From contig NZ_JAUYZI010000017.1 in the NCBI RefSeq assembly GCF_030700245.1, positions 1-64,000 of the forward strand: 64,000 nucleotides of DNA, read 5' to 3'. Below are positions 25,957 to 34,432 of the stretch, piece by piece; within the stretch, counting starts at the first letter, position 1, and each line of letters begins with the position of its first letter. A model generated the notes under the pieces. That model worked only from the letters and a program-made list of their open reading frames with translations. It was not told the DNA's origin and did not search any database. The DNA comes from Methylobacterium amylolyticum. GTDB taxonomy: Bacteria; Pseudomonadota; Alphaproteobacteria; Rhizobiales; Beijerinckiaceae. The position numbers and the translations under genes are program-made.

Positions 25957-26793
25957 TCAGGCGTCCTGCGGTGCCGGCCGGCGCGGCGAGCCCGCCGGCT
26001 CGTCCGGCCGTGCGCCGGCCTGCGGGCCGGTCTGCGGATCCAGGGGGCCCGCCTGCTGCGCGGCGCGCAGCGAGGCCGCCATCGCGTTGAGGCGCCCCTG
26101 CGGGTCCTCGGGCTGGATCACCCCAGCCGACATCACGAGCTTGGCCGCGTCGTCGACGCTGATGGCGATCTCCACCACCTCCGCCCGCGGCAGGTAGAAG
26201 AAGAAGCCCGTGGTCGGATTGGGCGCGCAGGGCAGGAACACGCCGACGAGGTCGTCGGCCGCCGCCCCGCGGGCGCGCAAGGGCGCCGCCACCTCCGGCG
26301 CCGCGGGCGCCGAGAGGAACACCACCGACCACGTCCCCTTCACCGGGAACTCGACCAGCCCGACCGTGCGGAACGAGGTGCCGTTGGCCGAGAACAGGGT
26401 CTCGAAGATCTGCCGCAGGCCCTTGTAGAGGCCGGAGATCACCGGCGTGCGGGCGAGCAGCACCTCCCCGAACTCGATCACCGAGCGGCCGACGAGGTTC
26501 GCCGTGAGGAAGCCGAGCAGCGTCACCGCCAGGAACGCGATGACGAGGCCGAGCCCGGGGATCGAGAACGGCAGGTAATGGTCCGGCAGGTAGCTCGCCG
26601 GCACCAGCGGCTTCACGAAGGAATCGATCAGCGCGATGAACCACCACGTGATGTAGGTGGTGATCGCCAGCGGTCCGGCCACGATGATGCCGGTGAGGAA
26701 GTAGGTGCGCAGCCGGCCCCGCGCGCTGACGCGGGTCTTCGGCGCGGCCGGGTCCGTGTCGGGGGCTGGCGTCTGCGGGAGGCTCGGCGCCAC
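25957..26793 (-). CDS. DUF502-family inner membrane protein
   Basis: A 278-residue membrane protein. Residues 25-140 hold two long hydrophobic segments (FLTGIIVAGPLAITTYITWWFIALI and IPGLGLVIAFLAVTLLGFLTANLVG) followed by the conserved PVISGLYKGLRQIFETLF and VGLVEFPVKGTWSVVFLS blocks typical of DUF502. The C-terminus is a proline/glutamine-rich tail. Plant homologues (LCV-like) sit in membranes, but the bacterial role is unknown. The GTG at 26793 is chosen because GAGAGGG lies five bases upstream; longer in-frame starts lack a site and would add an arginine-rich, unlikely extension. Confidence 0.85.
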   Translation of the reverse strand: MAPSLPQTPAPDTDPAAPKTRVSARGRLRTYFLTGIIVAGPLAITTYITWWFIALIDSFVKPLVPASYLPDHYLPFSIPGLGLVIAFLAVTLLGFLTANLVGRSVIEFGEVLLARTPVISGLYKGLRQIFETLFSANGTSFRTVGLVEFPVKGTWSVVFLSAPAAPEVAAPLRARGAAADDLVGVFLPCAPNPTTGFFFYLPRAEVVEIAISVDDAAKLVMSAGVIQPEDPQGRLNAMAASLRAAQQAGPLDPQTGPQAGARPDEPAGSPRRPAPQDA

Positions 26794-27058
26794 GGATACC
26801 CTCTCGGCCGCGGCGAGTGCGGCGCTCCAGTCCGTCCGGGGCCGGGCGGTGACCGGCCCGCCCCGACCCGCAGAGGTAGCGGCTGCGCTTGCCCGTCTCA
26901 AGGGCCGTCTCTTGGGCCATCGCGCGGCCCGTCTCATCACGACCCGTCGGCGCGGACGCCGGGTTCCGGCGGCCACGAGCGGACGCGGGGGACGGCGGCG
27001 CGGCTCGCCGGAGGACGCGCGTATCTCCGGTTGTATTATCACGGAAACGTAATCTGCC

Positions 27059-27077
27059 GATTTGAATTGTTCAAATC
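27059..27077. promoter_or_regulatory. Perfect 19-bp palindrome upstream of the TonB receptor (candidate iron operator)
   Basis: GATTTGAATTGTTCAAATC: 8-bp arms with a 3-bp spacer, in an AT-rich island 52 bases before the receptor's start codon. The 7-3-7 layout with GAA/TTC cores resembles iron-control elements (ICE) bound by Irr in alphaproteobacteria, and the 19-bp length is that of a Fur box. It is probably an iron-responsive operator; the regulator is undecided. Confidence 0.55.
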
Positions 27078-27128
27078 ACAAGATGTGGTCTTTGCAGAAC
27101 AGGCGCGCCCAATCGACGGGGATCATGG

Positions 27129-29444
27129 ATGAAGATCTGCGCCGGCATTGCCCATGTGATGGCGGCCCGCGATGACGCGGGGGCCGCGCACGCCTCGCGC
27201 GGACCGATTGTCGAGACCCGCGTGATGACGACCCGCCGCAGCAGCCCGAGACCCCCCGCCCCGCGCAGCCCGACGGCGCGCCGCGGGCGCCGTCTCCGCG
27301 CCCCGCTGCTCGGTCCGATGCTCGGTCTTGGCGGCGCCCTGGCCGTGACGGGGCCCCAGGCGCAGCCCGTCCAGGTGGACGTGATCGTGCCGGCCACCGA
27401 GACGAACATCGTGCTGGAAGAACTCAGCGTCCTCGGCACCGGCCTTCCCGTCGAGACGGCGACGAGCCCGGTGATCGGCTACCGCGCCACCCGCTCGGCC
27501 ACCGCGACGCGCACCGACACGCCCCTGCGCGACTCGCCGCAGACGATCAACGTCGTCCCCCGCGAGGTGATCACCGATCAGGCGGACCTGCGCCTGACCG
27601 ACGCCGTGACCAACGTCAGCAACGTCACGCCCGGCTCGACCGTCCAGGGGCGCTCGCAGAACTACATCATCCGCGGGTTCGCGACGCAGATCTTCGCGGT
27701 CGACGGCGTGCTCATCAATCCGGCGATCACCTTCTACCCGGTCGAGCGCGACCTCGTGAACGCCGAGCGGGTCGAGGTGATCAAGGGCCCGGCCTCCGTG
27801 CTCTACGGCCGCGGCGACCCCGGCGGCGTCATCAACATCGTCACCCGCCGACCGACCTTGGAGCCCACCGCCGACGCGAGCCTGCTCGGCGGCAGCTTCG
27901 GCTTCCGGCGCTTCCAAGGCTCGGTATCGAGCGCGATCCCCGCGGTCGAGGGGCTCGCTGCGCGCGTCAGCTTCGCGGCGCAGGAGGACCCGACCTTCCG
28001 CAACATCGGCGACAACAGCAATCGGCGCGTCTTCGTCGCCCCGGCGGTGAGTTGGACACCGAGTGCCGACACCCGGGTCTACGTCAATTCCGAGTTCACC
28101 AGTCAGCGCACGCAGTACGACGAGGGCTTGGTGGCTTTCCAGGGCCGCGTGCCGCTGGACAACATCAGCCGCTACTACGGCGAGCCGTTCTCGCGCTACT
28201 ACGGCGCGTTCAACGCGATCACGATGCGTGCCGAGCACGATGTCAACGAGAACCTGACCCTGCGTCAGGTCATCAACGGCCAGTGGGGCGAGTTCAACCT
28301 GTTCGCGGCCCGGGCCACCGGCGTGAACGCGGCCGGCACCCTGGTCGCGCGGCGCGACAGCGCGGTCGAATCGCGCTTCGCCGCGGTCGATACGCAGACG
28401 GAGGCGATCGCGAAGTTCGACACGTTCGGCTTCGGCCACACCGTGCTGACGGGTTTCGAGTACACCAACGGTTTCCGCCACCCCCTCTCCCTGCAGGGCA
28501 GCCTCGCTTCGATCAGCTTCCTCTATCCGGTCTACGGCGCAGTACCCGGCGCCCTCGGGCTCCAGGCCGACCTGAAGCAGCGGCTGGAGCTGTTCGGCTT
28601 CTACGTGCAGGACCAGATCGTGCTGGCCCCGGGTCTCCAGCTCGTGTTGGGTGCCCGGTTCGACCTCGGCACCCAGTACTATTTCAGCCGCCAGCCGAAC
28701 TCGCGTACCCAGCCTCCCGAGCAGAGCCTGTTCGGCGCCTCGCCGCGGGTCGGCCTGATCTATCGGCCGATCGAGCCGCTGACCTTCTACGCGAGCTACG
28801 CCACCTCGTTCGTGCCGCAGACCGCGAACGTGCTGAACGTCGTCAACCCGGCTCCGGAGACGGGCGAGCAAGTGGAGGTCGGCACCCGCATCGACCTCAA
28901 CCCCGGCCTGACCCTGAGCGGGGCGGCGTTCCGGATCACCCGCAACAACGTCGCCGGCACCGATCCGGCCAACACGGGCTTCTCGGTCATCACCGGCCAG
29001 CAGCGCTCCGAGGGCGTCGAGGCGGATCTGGCCGGCGAGATCCTGCCGGGCTGGAAGGTGATCGGTGGCGTCGGCTACCTCGACGCGCGGATCACGAAGG
29101 ACACCACCTTCGCCGTCGGCAACCGGCTGGTCGGGGTGCCGGCCTTCAGCGGCTCCGTCTGGACGACCTACGATTTCCGGGAGGGGCCGCTGCGCGGCCT
29201 CGGGCTCGGCGCCGGCGTCACCCATGTCGGGTCGCGCTTCGGCGACCTCAGCAACAGCTACCGCGTCGGGGCCTACAACCGGGTGGACGCGGCCGTGTAC
29301 TACGACATCGACGCCCACTGGCGCTTCGCGGTGAACATGCGGAACCTCACCAACGCGCGCTACATCGAGCAGCCGTTCAACCAGTTCAACAACACCCCCG
29401 GCGCGCCGTTCACGGTGCTCGCGACGGTGACCGCGCGAATGTGA
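27129..29444 (+). CDS. TonB-dependent siderophore receptor
   Basis: A 771-residue outer-membrane receptor. An N-terminal extension and signal peptide (ending GGALAVTGPQAQ) are followed by a TonB-box-like segment (TNIVLEELSVLG), the plug domain (DTPLRDSPQTINVVPREVITDQ ... YIIRGF ... VIKGPASVLYGRGDPGGVINIVTRRP), and a 22-strand barrel of about 500 residues with IYRPIEPLTFYASYATSFVPQT. The plug pattern is that of ferric-siderophore receptors (FhuA/FpvA group). Start choice is uncertain; ATG 27225 would give a more normal signal peptide. It converges with a PepSY protein gene 9 bp away, a common iron-uptake pairing. The last residue is Met instead of the usual aromatic. Confidence 0.92.
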   Translation: MKICAGIAHVMAARDDAGAAHASRGPIVETRVMTTRRSSPRPPAPRSPTARRGRRLRAPLLGPMLGLGGALAVTGPQAQPVQVDVIVPATETNIVLEELSVLGTGLPVETATSPVIGYRATRSATATRTDTPLRDSPQTINVVPREVITDQADLRLTDAVTNVSNVTPGSTVQGRSQNYIIRGFATQIFAVDGVLINPAITFYPVERDLVNAERVEVIKGPASVLYGRGDPGGVINIVTRRPTLEPTADASLLGGSFGFRRFQGSVSSAIPAVEGLAARVSFAAQEDPTFRNIGDNSNRRVFVAPAVSWTPSADTRVYVNSEFTSQRTQYDEGLVAFQGRVPLDNISRYYGEPFSRYYGAFNAITMRAEHDVNENLTLRQVINGQWGEFNLFAARATGVNAAGTLVARRDSAVESRFAAVDTQTEAIAKFDTFGFGHTVLTGFEYTNGFRHPLSLQGSLASISFLYPVYGAVPGALGLQADLKQRLELFGFYVQDQIVLAPGLQLVLGARFDLGTQYYFSRQPNSRTQPPEQSLFGASPRVGLIYRPIEPLTFYASYATSFVPQTANVLNVVNPAPETGEQVEVGTRIDLNPGLTLSGAAFRITRNNVAGTDPANTGFSVITGQQRSEGVEADLAGEILPGWKVIGGVGYLDARITKDTTFAVGNRLVGVPAFSGSVWTTYDFREGPLRGLGLGAGVTHVGSRFGDLSNSYRVGAYNRVDAAVYYDIDAHWRFAVNMRNLTNARYIEQPFNQFNNTPGAPFTVLATVTARM

Positions 29445-29453
29445 GCCGGGCCC

Positions 29454-30674
29454 TCACGCCTGGAGGCCGGGCTTCGAGAGACTGGGCCCGCCCGCGGGGC
29501 TTCGCCCCGCAGCCCCGCCGAAGGGACCCGTCCCTTCGGGATTCCGTGACCGCGGGGCTGCCCGGCCGCGGCGGGCGCGACGGCGCAGGACGTAGAGCGT
29601 GAGGCCGGTCGCCGCGAAGCCCGGCATCAGCAGGGCGGCGAGGCAGAACAGCAGGGCGGCCGCATCGCCGAAGAAGCGGCCGCGGTGGACCTCCAGCATG
29701 TTGTCGGCGATCTGCCGCCCGAGCGGCTTGTCGGCGTGGCGGTCGACCGCGTGGGGCGCCCCCGTCGCGGCGTCGAAGGTCGCGTCGTTGCGGCCGACCC
29801 CGTCGCGCGCCTGCCAGCGGATCCGGATCGGCCCGGTCTCCGGCACGGTCAGCGTCGCGAGCGCCGCCTCCCGGCCCTCCCCCGCCCGGAAGGCGGCCCA
29901 GGCCCGGTCGAGGGCGGGCGCCGGCCGGGGAGCGCCCGCCCCCCGCTCCGTCCGGGGGCCGTCAGGGCGCATCCGCGTCGTCTGGCCGGTGAGCAGCCAC
30001 GTGGCGCCGGCCTTGTACGCCTCGTAGGACCACGTCAGCCCCGAGAGCACGATCACGAGGTAGACCGGCGCGAGCCACGTGCCGAGCACCGCGTGCAGCG
30101 ACCACCACCGCGCCCGCCCCGGCCGGGCGAGCGCGGGCCTCAGCCAGATCCGCCACGTGTGGATCCGCGGCCAGCGCAGGTACAGGCCGGTGGCGAGGAA
30201 GGCGAGCAGCGCCAGCGCGCAGGCGCCGGTCACCGTCCGCCCCCACCCGTCTCCCCCGCCGGGGACCAGCAGCCAGCGATGCAGGTCCCGCACCGCGGAA
30301 AACCCCGCCTCCCCCCGCACCGGGCCGAGCGGCGCGCCGTCGTAGGGGTCGAGGTAGAGGGCGGGCGGGCGCGCCCCGGTCGCCGGGTCCCGGGCGAAGC
30401 GGGCGCGGGGGCTCCCCTCCGGCGCGGCGGCGAAGGTCAGGGCGTCGACCCGCAGGCCGGGCGCCGCCGCCGCGAGCCGCGCCAGCAGCGCCTCCGGCCC
30501 CAGCGGTTCCGCCGCCCGCGCGGGCACCGTCGCCCGGTCGCGGTTGGCGAGCGCGGTCAGCGCCTCCTCGTAGCTCAGGAGCGCCCCGGTCGCGCCCACC
30601 ACCGCGAGCACGAGGCCGGCGGTGAGGCCGAGCGCCCAGTGCAGGCGGAACAGGATCGCGCGGAATCCGGGCAT
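29454..30674 (-). CDS. PepSY-associated transmembrane protein (iron uptake-linked)
   Basis: A 406-residue inner-membrane protein of the PepSY-TM (PiuB-like) family. The first helix is LHWALGLTAGLVLAVVGATGALLSYEE. A periplasmic PepSY segment, the pair DLHRWLLVPGGGDGWGRTVTG and LHAVLGTWLAPVYLVIVLSGLTWSY, a second periplasmic domain, and EVHRGRFFGDAAALLFCLAALLMPGFAATGLTLYVLRR follow. The repeated His residues in helices fit heme binding and ferric-siderophore reduction, as inferred for this family. It faces the TonB receptor. The last 35 residues are encoded by hairpin repeats and look like a later addition. Confidence 0.88.
   Translation of the reverse strand: MPGFRAILFRLHWALGLTAGLVLAVVGATGALLSYEEALTALANRDRATVPARAAEPLGPEALLARLAAAAPGLRVDALTFAAAPEGSPRARFARDPATGARPPALYLDPYDGAPLGPVRGEAGFSAVRDLHRWLLVPGGGDGWGRTVTGACALALLAFLATGLYLRWPRIHTWRIWLRPALARPGRARWWSLHAVLGTWLAPVYLVIVLSGLTWSYEAYKAGATWLLTGQTTRMRPDGPRTERGAGAPRPAPALDRAWAAFRAGEGREAALATLTVPETGPIRIRWQARDGVGRNDATFDAATGAPHAVDRHADKPLGRQIADNMLEVHRGRFFGDAAALLFCLAALLMPGFAATGLTLYVLRRRARRGRAAPRSRNPEGTGPFGGAAGRSPAGGPSLSKPGLQA
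29494..29539. repeat. Two adjacent perfect hairpins inside the 3' end of the PepSY gene
   Basis: GCGGGGC-TTC-GCCCCGC (29494-29510) and CCGAAGGGAC-CC-GTCCCTTCGG (29518-29539, 10-bp arms) lie side by side in the coding end of the PepSY gene. They resemble mobile hairpin repeats common in methylobacterial spacers. They may also stop transcription from both convergent genes. Confidence 0.7.
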
Positions 30675-30840
30675 CGGGGCGTCGTTCGCGGGGGCGTCGT
30701 TCGGGGGCGGGACCGGCGAGGCCGGCCGCCACCGGTACGCACCCGGCCGGAACTTCTCAACCCCCGCCGAGGATAGACGGCATCTTGAGAACGACGGTGT
30801 CTGTATCGGGATGTATTACAATTCTCAGGTGTGCCGCGGC

Positions 30841-31212
30841 TCAGGCGTCGGCGATCCGCCCCCGCCCGCCGCGCCGGACGCCGAGGATCCGCATCAGGCC
30901 GGACACGCCGCCCGCCCGCGGCTCGGCGGCGTCGGGCGCGTCCGGCCCGTCATCCGCGCCCGCCCCGTCATCCGCGCCCGCCCCGGCCATCTCCCCGGCG
31001 CAGGCGCGCAGGGCCTCGTCGACCAGGGGCGGCCAGGGCTCGCCCTCCGCCCGCAGCAGCCGCGCGGCCCCGACCAGGGCGTCGACCTGCGCGTCGGGGA
31101 CGGGGCGGCCCACCGTCTGGGCGTAGCGCACCCGGGCGGCCAGCGCCGCGGCGAGGCGCCGGACCTGCACCAGCTTCGTGCGGTGCGCCGCGGGGGCGCC
31201 TGCGTCCGACAT
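30841..31212 (-). CDS. Hypothetical small soluble protein
   Basis: A 123-residue protein. The N-terminal 65 residues (SDAGAPAAHRTKLVQVRRLAAALAARVRYAQTVG...) are helical and charged. The middle holds an acidic tandem repeat (GADDGAGADDGPDAPDAAEP), encoded by an 18-bp tandem duplication at 30947-30985, and the tail is arginine-rich. No family recognised. Its start 31212 lies shortly after a run of basic codons on an in-frame longer ORF, so the start is provisional. It is the first gene upstream of the PepSY gene, also leftward, 166 bp away. Confidence 0.55.
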   Translation of the reverse strand: MSDAGAPAAHRTKLVQVRRLAAALAARVRYAQTVGRPVPDAQVDALVGAARLLRAEGEPWPPLVDEALRACAGEMAGAGADDGAGADDGPDAPDAAEPRAGGVSGLMRILGVRRGGRGRIADA

Positions 31213-31281
31213 CGATCGGGGCCTCCGTCGGTTCCGGAGCCCCACGGTGCCGCCTCGCGCGCCGGGGCGCAACCGGCCCCG

Positions 31282-31458
31282 CTACCGGCCGACCCCGCCG
31301 CGCGGTCCCGGCGCGGCCGGCGCGCCGCCGGGGTCGGGGCTCGCCGGCCGGGCGAGCGTGCGCGTCCCCCCCGGGGCCGTCCCGGGCGTGTGCCAGTGCG
31401 CGGCGGCGACGCTGGCGAGGATGAGCGCGAGAGCGGCGGGGAACGACCAGCGGATCAT
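31282..31458 (-). CDS. Short exported or membrane peptide
   Basis: A 58-residue protein with one hydrophobic N-terminal segment (MIRWSFPAALALILASVAAA), which could be a signal peptide or single membrane anchor, followed by a proline/glycine-rich tail. No conserved domain. Ribosome site weak. The call rests on the clear hydrophobic start and codon bias only. Confidence 0.35.
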   Translation of the reverse strand: MIRWSFPAALALILASVAAAHWHTPGTAPGGTRTLARPASPDPGGAPAAPGPRGGVGR

Positions 31459-31613
31459 GCGCCGGCAACGGACCGGTCCCGCCACGGTTCCGGCGGCACG
31501 GCGCCCCGCGCCGGTCGGCGCCGGATGCTGGCGCGCGGGCGGGACCCGGGTTAGATGCCCGTCCCCGCCCCGCGCCCCGCGCCGCGGCGGTGCTCGGACC
31601 CGGAGGCTCCGCG

Positions 31614-31994
31614 ATGCGCGTACTGCTGGTGGGCTACGAGCCGGAGGCGGTCGACTTCTCGGACCCCGCCTTTCCGCCCGGCCTCGACGCCGCGAAGATC
31701 CAGGCCGGGATCGCGGCGACCCTCGCGGACATGCGCGGCCGCGGCTGGACGGCCGAGGCCTGCCTCGTCCGCCCCGACGCCGCGGCGGCACCGGCCGTGG
31801 CGGCGCGTCTCTCCGGCGCCACCTACGACTGCCTGGTGATCGGCGCGGGCATCCGGGCCTGGCCGCGCCACCTGCCGGTCTTCGAGGCGCTGATCAACGC
31901 GGCCCGGACGGCCGCGCCGACGGTCCCGATCGCCTTCAACACCCACCCGGAGGATACCGCCGACGCGGTCGCGCGCGTGCGCGGGGCCTCCTGA
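31614..31994 (+). CDS. Hypothetical Rossmann-like protein
   Basis: A 126-residue soluble protein. It begins MRVLLVGYEPEAVDFSDPAFPPGLDAAKI and alternates helices and strands (YDCLVIGAGIRAWPRHLPVFEALINAAR, VPIAFNTHPEDTADAVARV), a short alpha/beta fold. I recall similar proteins widely in methylobacteria without known function. GGAGG (31602-31606) precedes the ATG at good spacing. It is the last backbone gene before the tRNA. Confidence 0.7.
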   Translation: MRVLLVGYEPEAVDFSDPAFPPGLDAAKIQAGIAATLADMRGRGWTAEACLVRPDAAAAPAVAARLSGATYDCLVIGAGIRAWPRHLPVFEALINAARTAAPTVPIAFNTHPEDTADAVARVRGAS

Positions 31995-32162
31995 GACCGG
32001 CCCGGGACCGCCTCGGGGCCGACCCGACGAAGCACCGCGCAGGGCCCCTTGCGGCCCCCTCCCCCACCGGGTACTCACAGCGGGGTTTCTGTCGCCGGTT
32101 CTGTCGTCGGACGGGCTGATCCGAGACAGTCATTGACCTAAACCACTGAGGCGAAATACCTC

Positions 32163-32238
32163 GGGCCTGTAGCTCAATGGTTAGAGCCGACCGCTCATAA
32201 CGGTCTGGTTGCAGGTTCGAGTCCTGCCGGGCCCACCA
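32163..32238 (+). tRNA. tRNA with CAU anticodon (tRNA-Met or lysidine-modified tRNA-Ile2)
   Basis: 76 bases including the encoded CCA end. The acceptor stem GGGCCTG pairs imperfectly with CGGGCCC. The anticodon CAT is at 32196-32198, within CTCATAA. The T-arm is GCAGGTTCGAGTCCTGC. The first pair G-C rules out initiator tRNA. Whether it is elongator Met or the Ile2 tRNA that reads AUA cannot be told by eye. Its last 15 bases lie in the prophage attachment core. Confidence 0.92.
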
Positions 32239-32240
32239 CC
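32224..32240. other. Attachment site attL (17-bp core)
   Basis: CTGCCGGGCCCACCACC: the last 15 bases of the tRNA plus two bases beyond it. The same 17 bases recur at 47962-47978; the bases on both sides differ. This is the usual layout for tyrosine-recombinase integration into a tRNA 3' end. Confidence 0.85.
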
Positions 32241-32281
32241 TGACCCCATTTCCCCTGCGAAGATCCCGCACCTGGGACAGG

Positions 32282-32749
32282 GTGAGGGATGCGGCGGCCT
32301 TGCTGACGACACACGCGGGCGCCATCCGCCGGCTCAAGGCGGCCGGGACGCGCGATCAAAAAATGGTGGCTTTCGAGGCTGCCTATGAGGGCGCGGGCGT
32401 CAAAGCATACGGGAGCCGTCATCGATACGCTAACGAGGCGGAGCGCGCTTTCAATGCAGATGAAGCGTCAAAGAAAAATCCCGTCTCGGCGAAGCCCTCG
32501 ACAATCGACTACAAGGACTTCCTCAATCGCAGGGCGCCCGATCACATCATGCAGCTCCCGGGCCAAGCCCAAGCCGCAGCCGCATCGATTTCGAACACGG
32601 CGTCGAGCAGTACGACAAGCAACGACTTCCGGATCAATGAAGTCAATGTTCACACCAAGGCAACGGATGCGGATGGCATCGCTCGCGACTTAGGCCCCGC
32701 TATGCGCCGGACTTTCACAACCGCCCAGGCGAACTACGGGCCGGCCTAG
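32282..32749 (+). pseudogene. C-terminal remnant of tail tape-measure/tail-lysozyme gene
   Basis: The frame is open from attL onward, so the 155-residue reading (GTG 32282) is only the tail of a larger gene. Residues about 10-50 (LKAAGTRDQKMVAFEAAYEGAGVKAYGSRHRYANEAERAF) resemble the end of a phage tail-lysozyme domain. The last 45 residues (NDFRINEVNVHTKATDADGIARDLG...AQANYGPA) resemble the conserved C-terminus of tape-measure proteins in contractile-tail phages. The body, with its hydrophobic tape repeats, was lost in the deletion that removed the left half of the prophage. Similarity is judged from memory. Confidence 0.65.
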
Positions 32750-32750
32750 A

Positions 32751-33212
32751 TTACTTGGGGCGCGTGATTACGGGCGGCCGGCCATCCGTGGTGAATTTGG
32801 CTTCGTACAAGCCGCCTTGGGTCTCCGCCCGGCATTCTACTGTGCCCGGCGGCTTGTAAGGGTTTGTGAAGCGGCAGGTGCCTACGGCAGCATTCCGATC
32901 TGTCTTGCCTTTGTACGAAAAAATTATGCCGTCTACAGGCTGCACCGCTGCGTCTGGATTCGGATTAATTTGAGACGAGCCGTCTCCACTGAAGGTAATC
33001 GCGGCCCCGCCGTCTGTGACGAAGTAAAAACCAACTCGGCCGTTGTCGTAAATCGTATTCAGCAACTTTCCTGCGCAAGAAGCCGTGCGATCTTTCCCGC
33101 CAATTATGAGAACGTCACAGTGACCATTCGCAAGCGCCATTGTTGGCAGCTTGGCGGCGGTCGCTGGGGCAGCCAGGGCGGGAACGGCTGAGAGCATTAA
33201 AATGGCGCGCAT
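32751..33212 (-). CDS. Secreted hypothetical protein, likely prophage moron
   Basis: A 153-residue protein with a signal peptide (residues 1-21, ending PATA) and a small beta-rich domain containing two cysteines (ANGHCDVLIIGG...TASCAGK) and a third in GTCRFTNPY. It lies against the main gene direction, its stop one base from the end of the tape-measure remnant, which is how phage cargo genes are often placed. No known family. It may act in the host periplasm. The ATG at 33212 is preferred over the upstream GTG 33218. Confidence 0.7.
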   Translation of the reverse strand: MRAILMLSAVPALAAPATAAKLPTMALANGHCDVLIIGGKDRTASCAGKLLNTIYDNGRVGFYFVTDGGAAITFSGDGSSQINPNPDAAVQPVDGIIFSYKGKTDRNAAVGTCRFTNPYKPPGTVECRAETQGGLYEAKFTTDGRPPVITRPK

Positions 33213-33264
33213 CTGCACAACCTAACGGGTGGGGCTATTGCGTCGAGGTGAACGGACGTAGAAC

Positions 33265-34116
33265 ATGGCCGATCTCGTCAACGTGCCCGACGCGCCCGGG
33301 GTGCCAGCGGTTCTCTTCGCGGCCACGGCCGGGCTTCCCATAGCCCTCGCGGTCGCCGATGCCGTAGGGCTGCCATTCCTTCCGTTCACACAGCAGCAGT
33401 GGGGCCTCTTCCGGAGCGGTGCGCCCGCGGTCGTTGCCGATACCGTGCTGGGCTTCGAATACAAGAGTGACTTCCTGCTCTCGGACTACCCTCTCGAAAG
33501 GGGTGGGTTCGAAACCTACGACAAGGTCAACGCGCCAGACGGCGTCCGCCTACGGTATGTGGCAGGCGGGTCGCTCGCGAGCCGCACCGCGCTCCTCCAG
33601 TCGTGTAAGGCAGTGGTCGGCACTCTTGATATCTTCGACGCAGTCACCCCGGAGTTTGTCCACCGGTCGGTCAACGTGATCCATATGGACTACCGGCGCA
33701 CGTCTCGCGACGGGCTCGGCATGCTCCAAATTGATCTCATTTGCCAAGAGGTACGGATCAGCCGAGGGCGCACGACTACGACTGACCCGAGCGCGACAGG
33801 CGAGACCGGCGATACAGCCGCGCCTTCCGGGGCGGATCAGGTCAATGGAGGGCAGGTGCAGGCAACCGACGCGACCTCTGGCCAGATCAGCACGGTCGGC
33901 ACGCAGGATTTCACGGGTGGCTACAACGTAAGCGGCTACGATGTGAACGCGATCGGCGCGAACACGACTGTGACAGGCGACGTAGGCGAGCTGACTGTAG
34001 CGGATGGGCTGAGCGGTCAAGCACTCCCTGAGGGCACGGTGCCAGCCACTACGTCGAGCATCAGCGGCCTATCGCCGGCCGGCCCAGACCAACCCGTGTA
34101 CTTCAACCCGCTGTAG
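33265..34116 (+). CDS. Dit-like distal tail protein
   Basis: A 283-residue phage tail protein. The N-terminal 160 residues hold the block ADTVLGFEYKSDFLLSDYPLERGGFETYDKVNAP and later VHRSVNVIHMDYRRTSRDGLGMLQIDLICQEVRI, typical of Dit-like N-terminal domains of simple contractile-tail baseplates. The C-terminal third is low-complexity, rich in Gly, Thr, Gln and Asp. In the particle it would form the ring between tail tube and hub. It is followed after two bases by the plug gene. Family call rests on the block order and gene context. Confidence 0.7.
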   Translation: MADLVNVPDAPGVPAVLFAATAGLPIALAVADAVGLPFLPFTQQQWGLFRSGAPAVVADTVLGFEYKSDFLLSDYPLERGGFETYDKVNAPDGVRLRYVAGGSLASRTALLQSCKAVVGTLDIFDAVTPEFVHRSVNVIHMDYRRTSRDGLGMLQIDLICQEVRISRGRTTTTDPSATGETGDTAAPSGADQVNGGQVQATDATSGQISTVGTQDFTGGYNVSGYDVNAIGANTTVTGDVGELTVADGLSGQALPEGTVPATTSSISGLSPAGPDQPVYFNPL

Positions 34117-34118
34117 CC

Positions 34119-34427
34119 GTGCAGATCATCCCGCTTCAGCCCGTTCCAAATCAAGCCGTAGCAGTCACGCTCGGCGGGCAACCTTGCCAGATCAACGTCA
34201 GGCAAACGCTGTACGGTTTGACGCTCGACCTCTACGTCCGGGAGGCGCTGATCATCGGGGGCGCCCTGGTGCTGGACCGCAACCGCGTCGTCCGCTCGGC
34301 CTATCTCGGCTTCTCGGGAGATCTGATGACGTTCGACACGCAGGGCACCGACGACCCCGTATCTACCGGCCTCGGCTCACGCTTCCTTCTGGCTTACCTC
34401 ACGGCGTCGGAGGTCATCGACGGCTAG
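34119..34427 (+). CDS. Baseplate plug protein (Pam3 gp18-like)
   Basis: A 102-residue protein starting at a GTG two bases after the Dit-like gene. The sequence (IIPLQPVPNQAVAVTLGGQPCQINVRQTLYGLTLDLYV...GALVLDRNRVVRSAYLGFSGDLMTFDTQG) matches the small plug-type proteins found between Dit and hub genes in many contractile phages. Such a plug is thought to close the tube lumen in the baseplate. The normal next gene, the hub, is displaced by 2.3 kb of accessory genes. Confidence 0.75.
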   Translation: MQIIPLQPVPNQAVAVTLGGQPCQINVRQTLYGLTLDLYVREALIIGGALVLDRNRVVRSAYLGFSGDLMTFDTQGTDDPVSTGLGSRFLLAYLTASEVIDG

Positions 34428-34432
34428 GGGGG

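Noticed and set aside
32282..32749. Independent phage gene at the left end
   Set aside because: The frame is open through attL without a ribosome site and resembles only the C-terminus of larger tail proteins.
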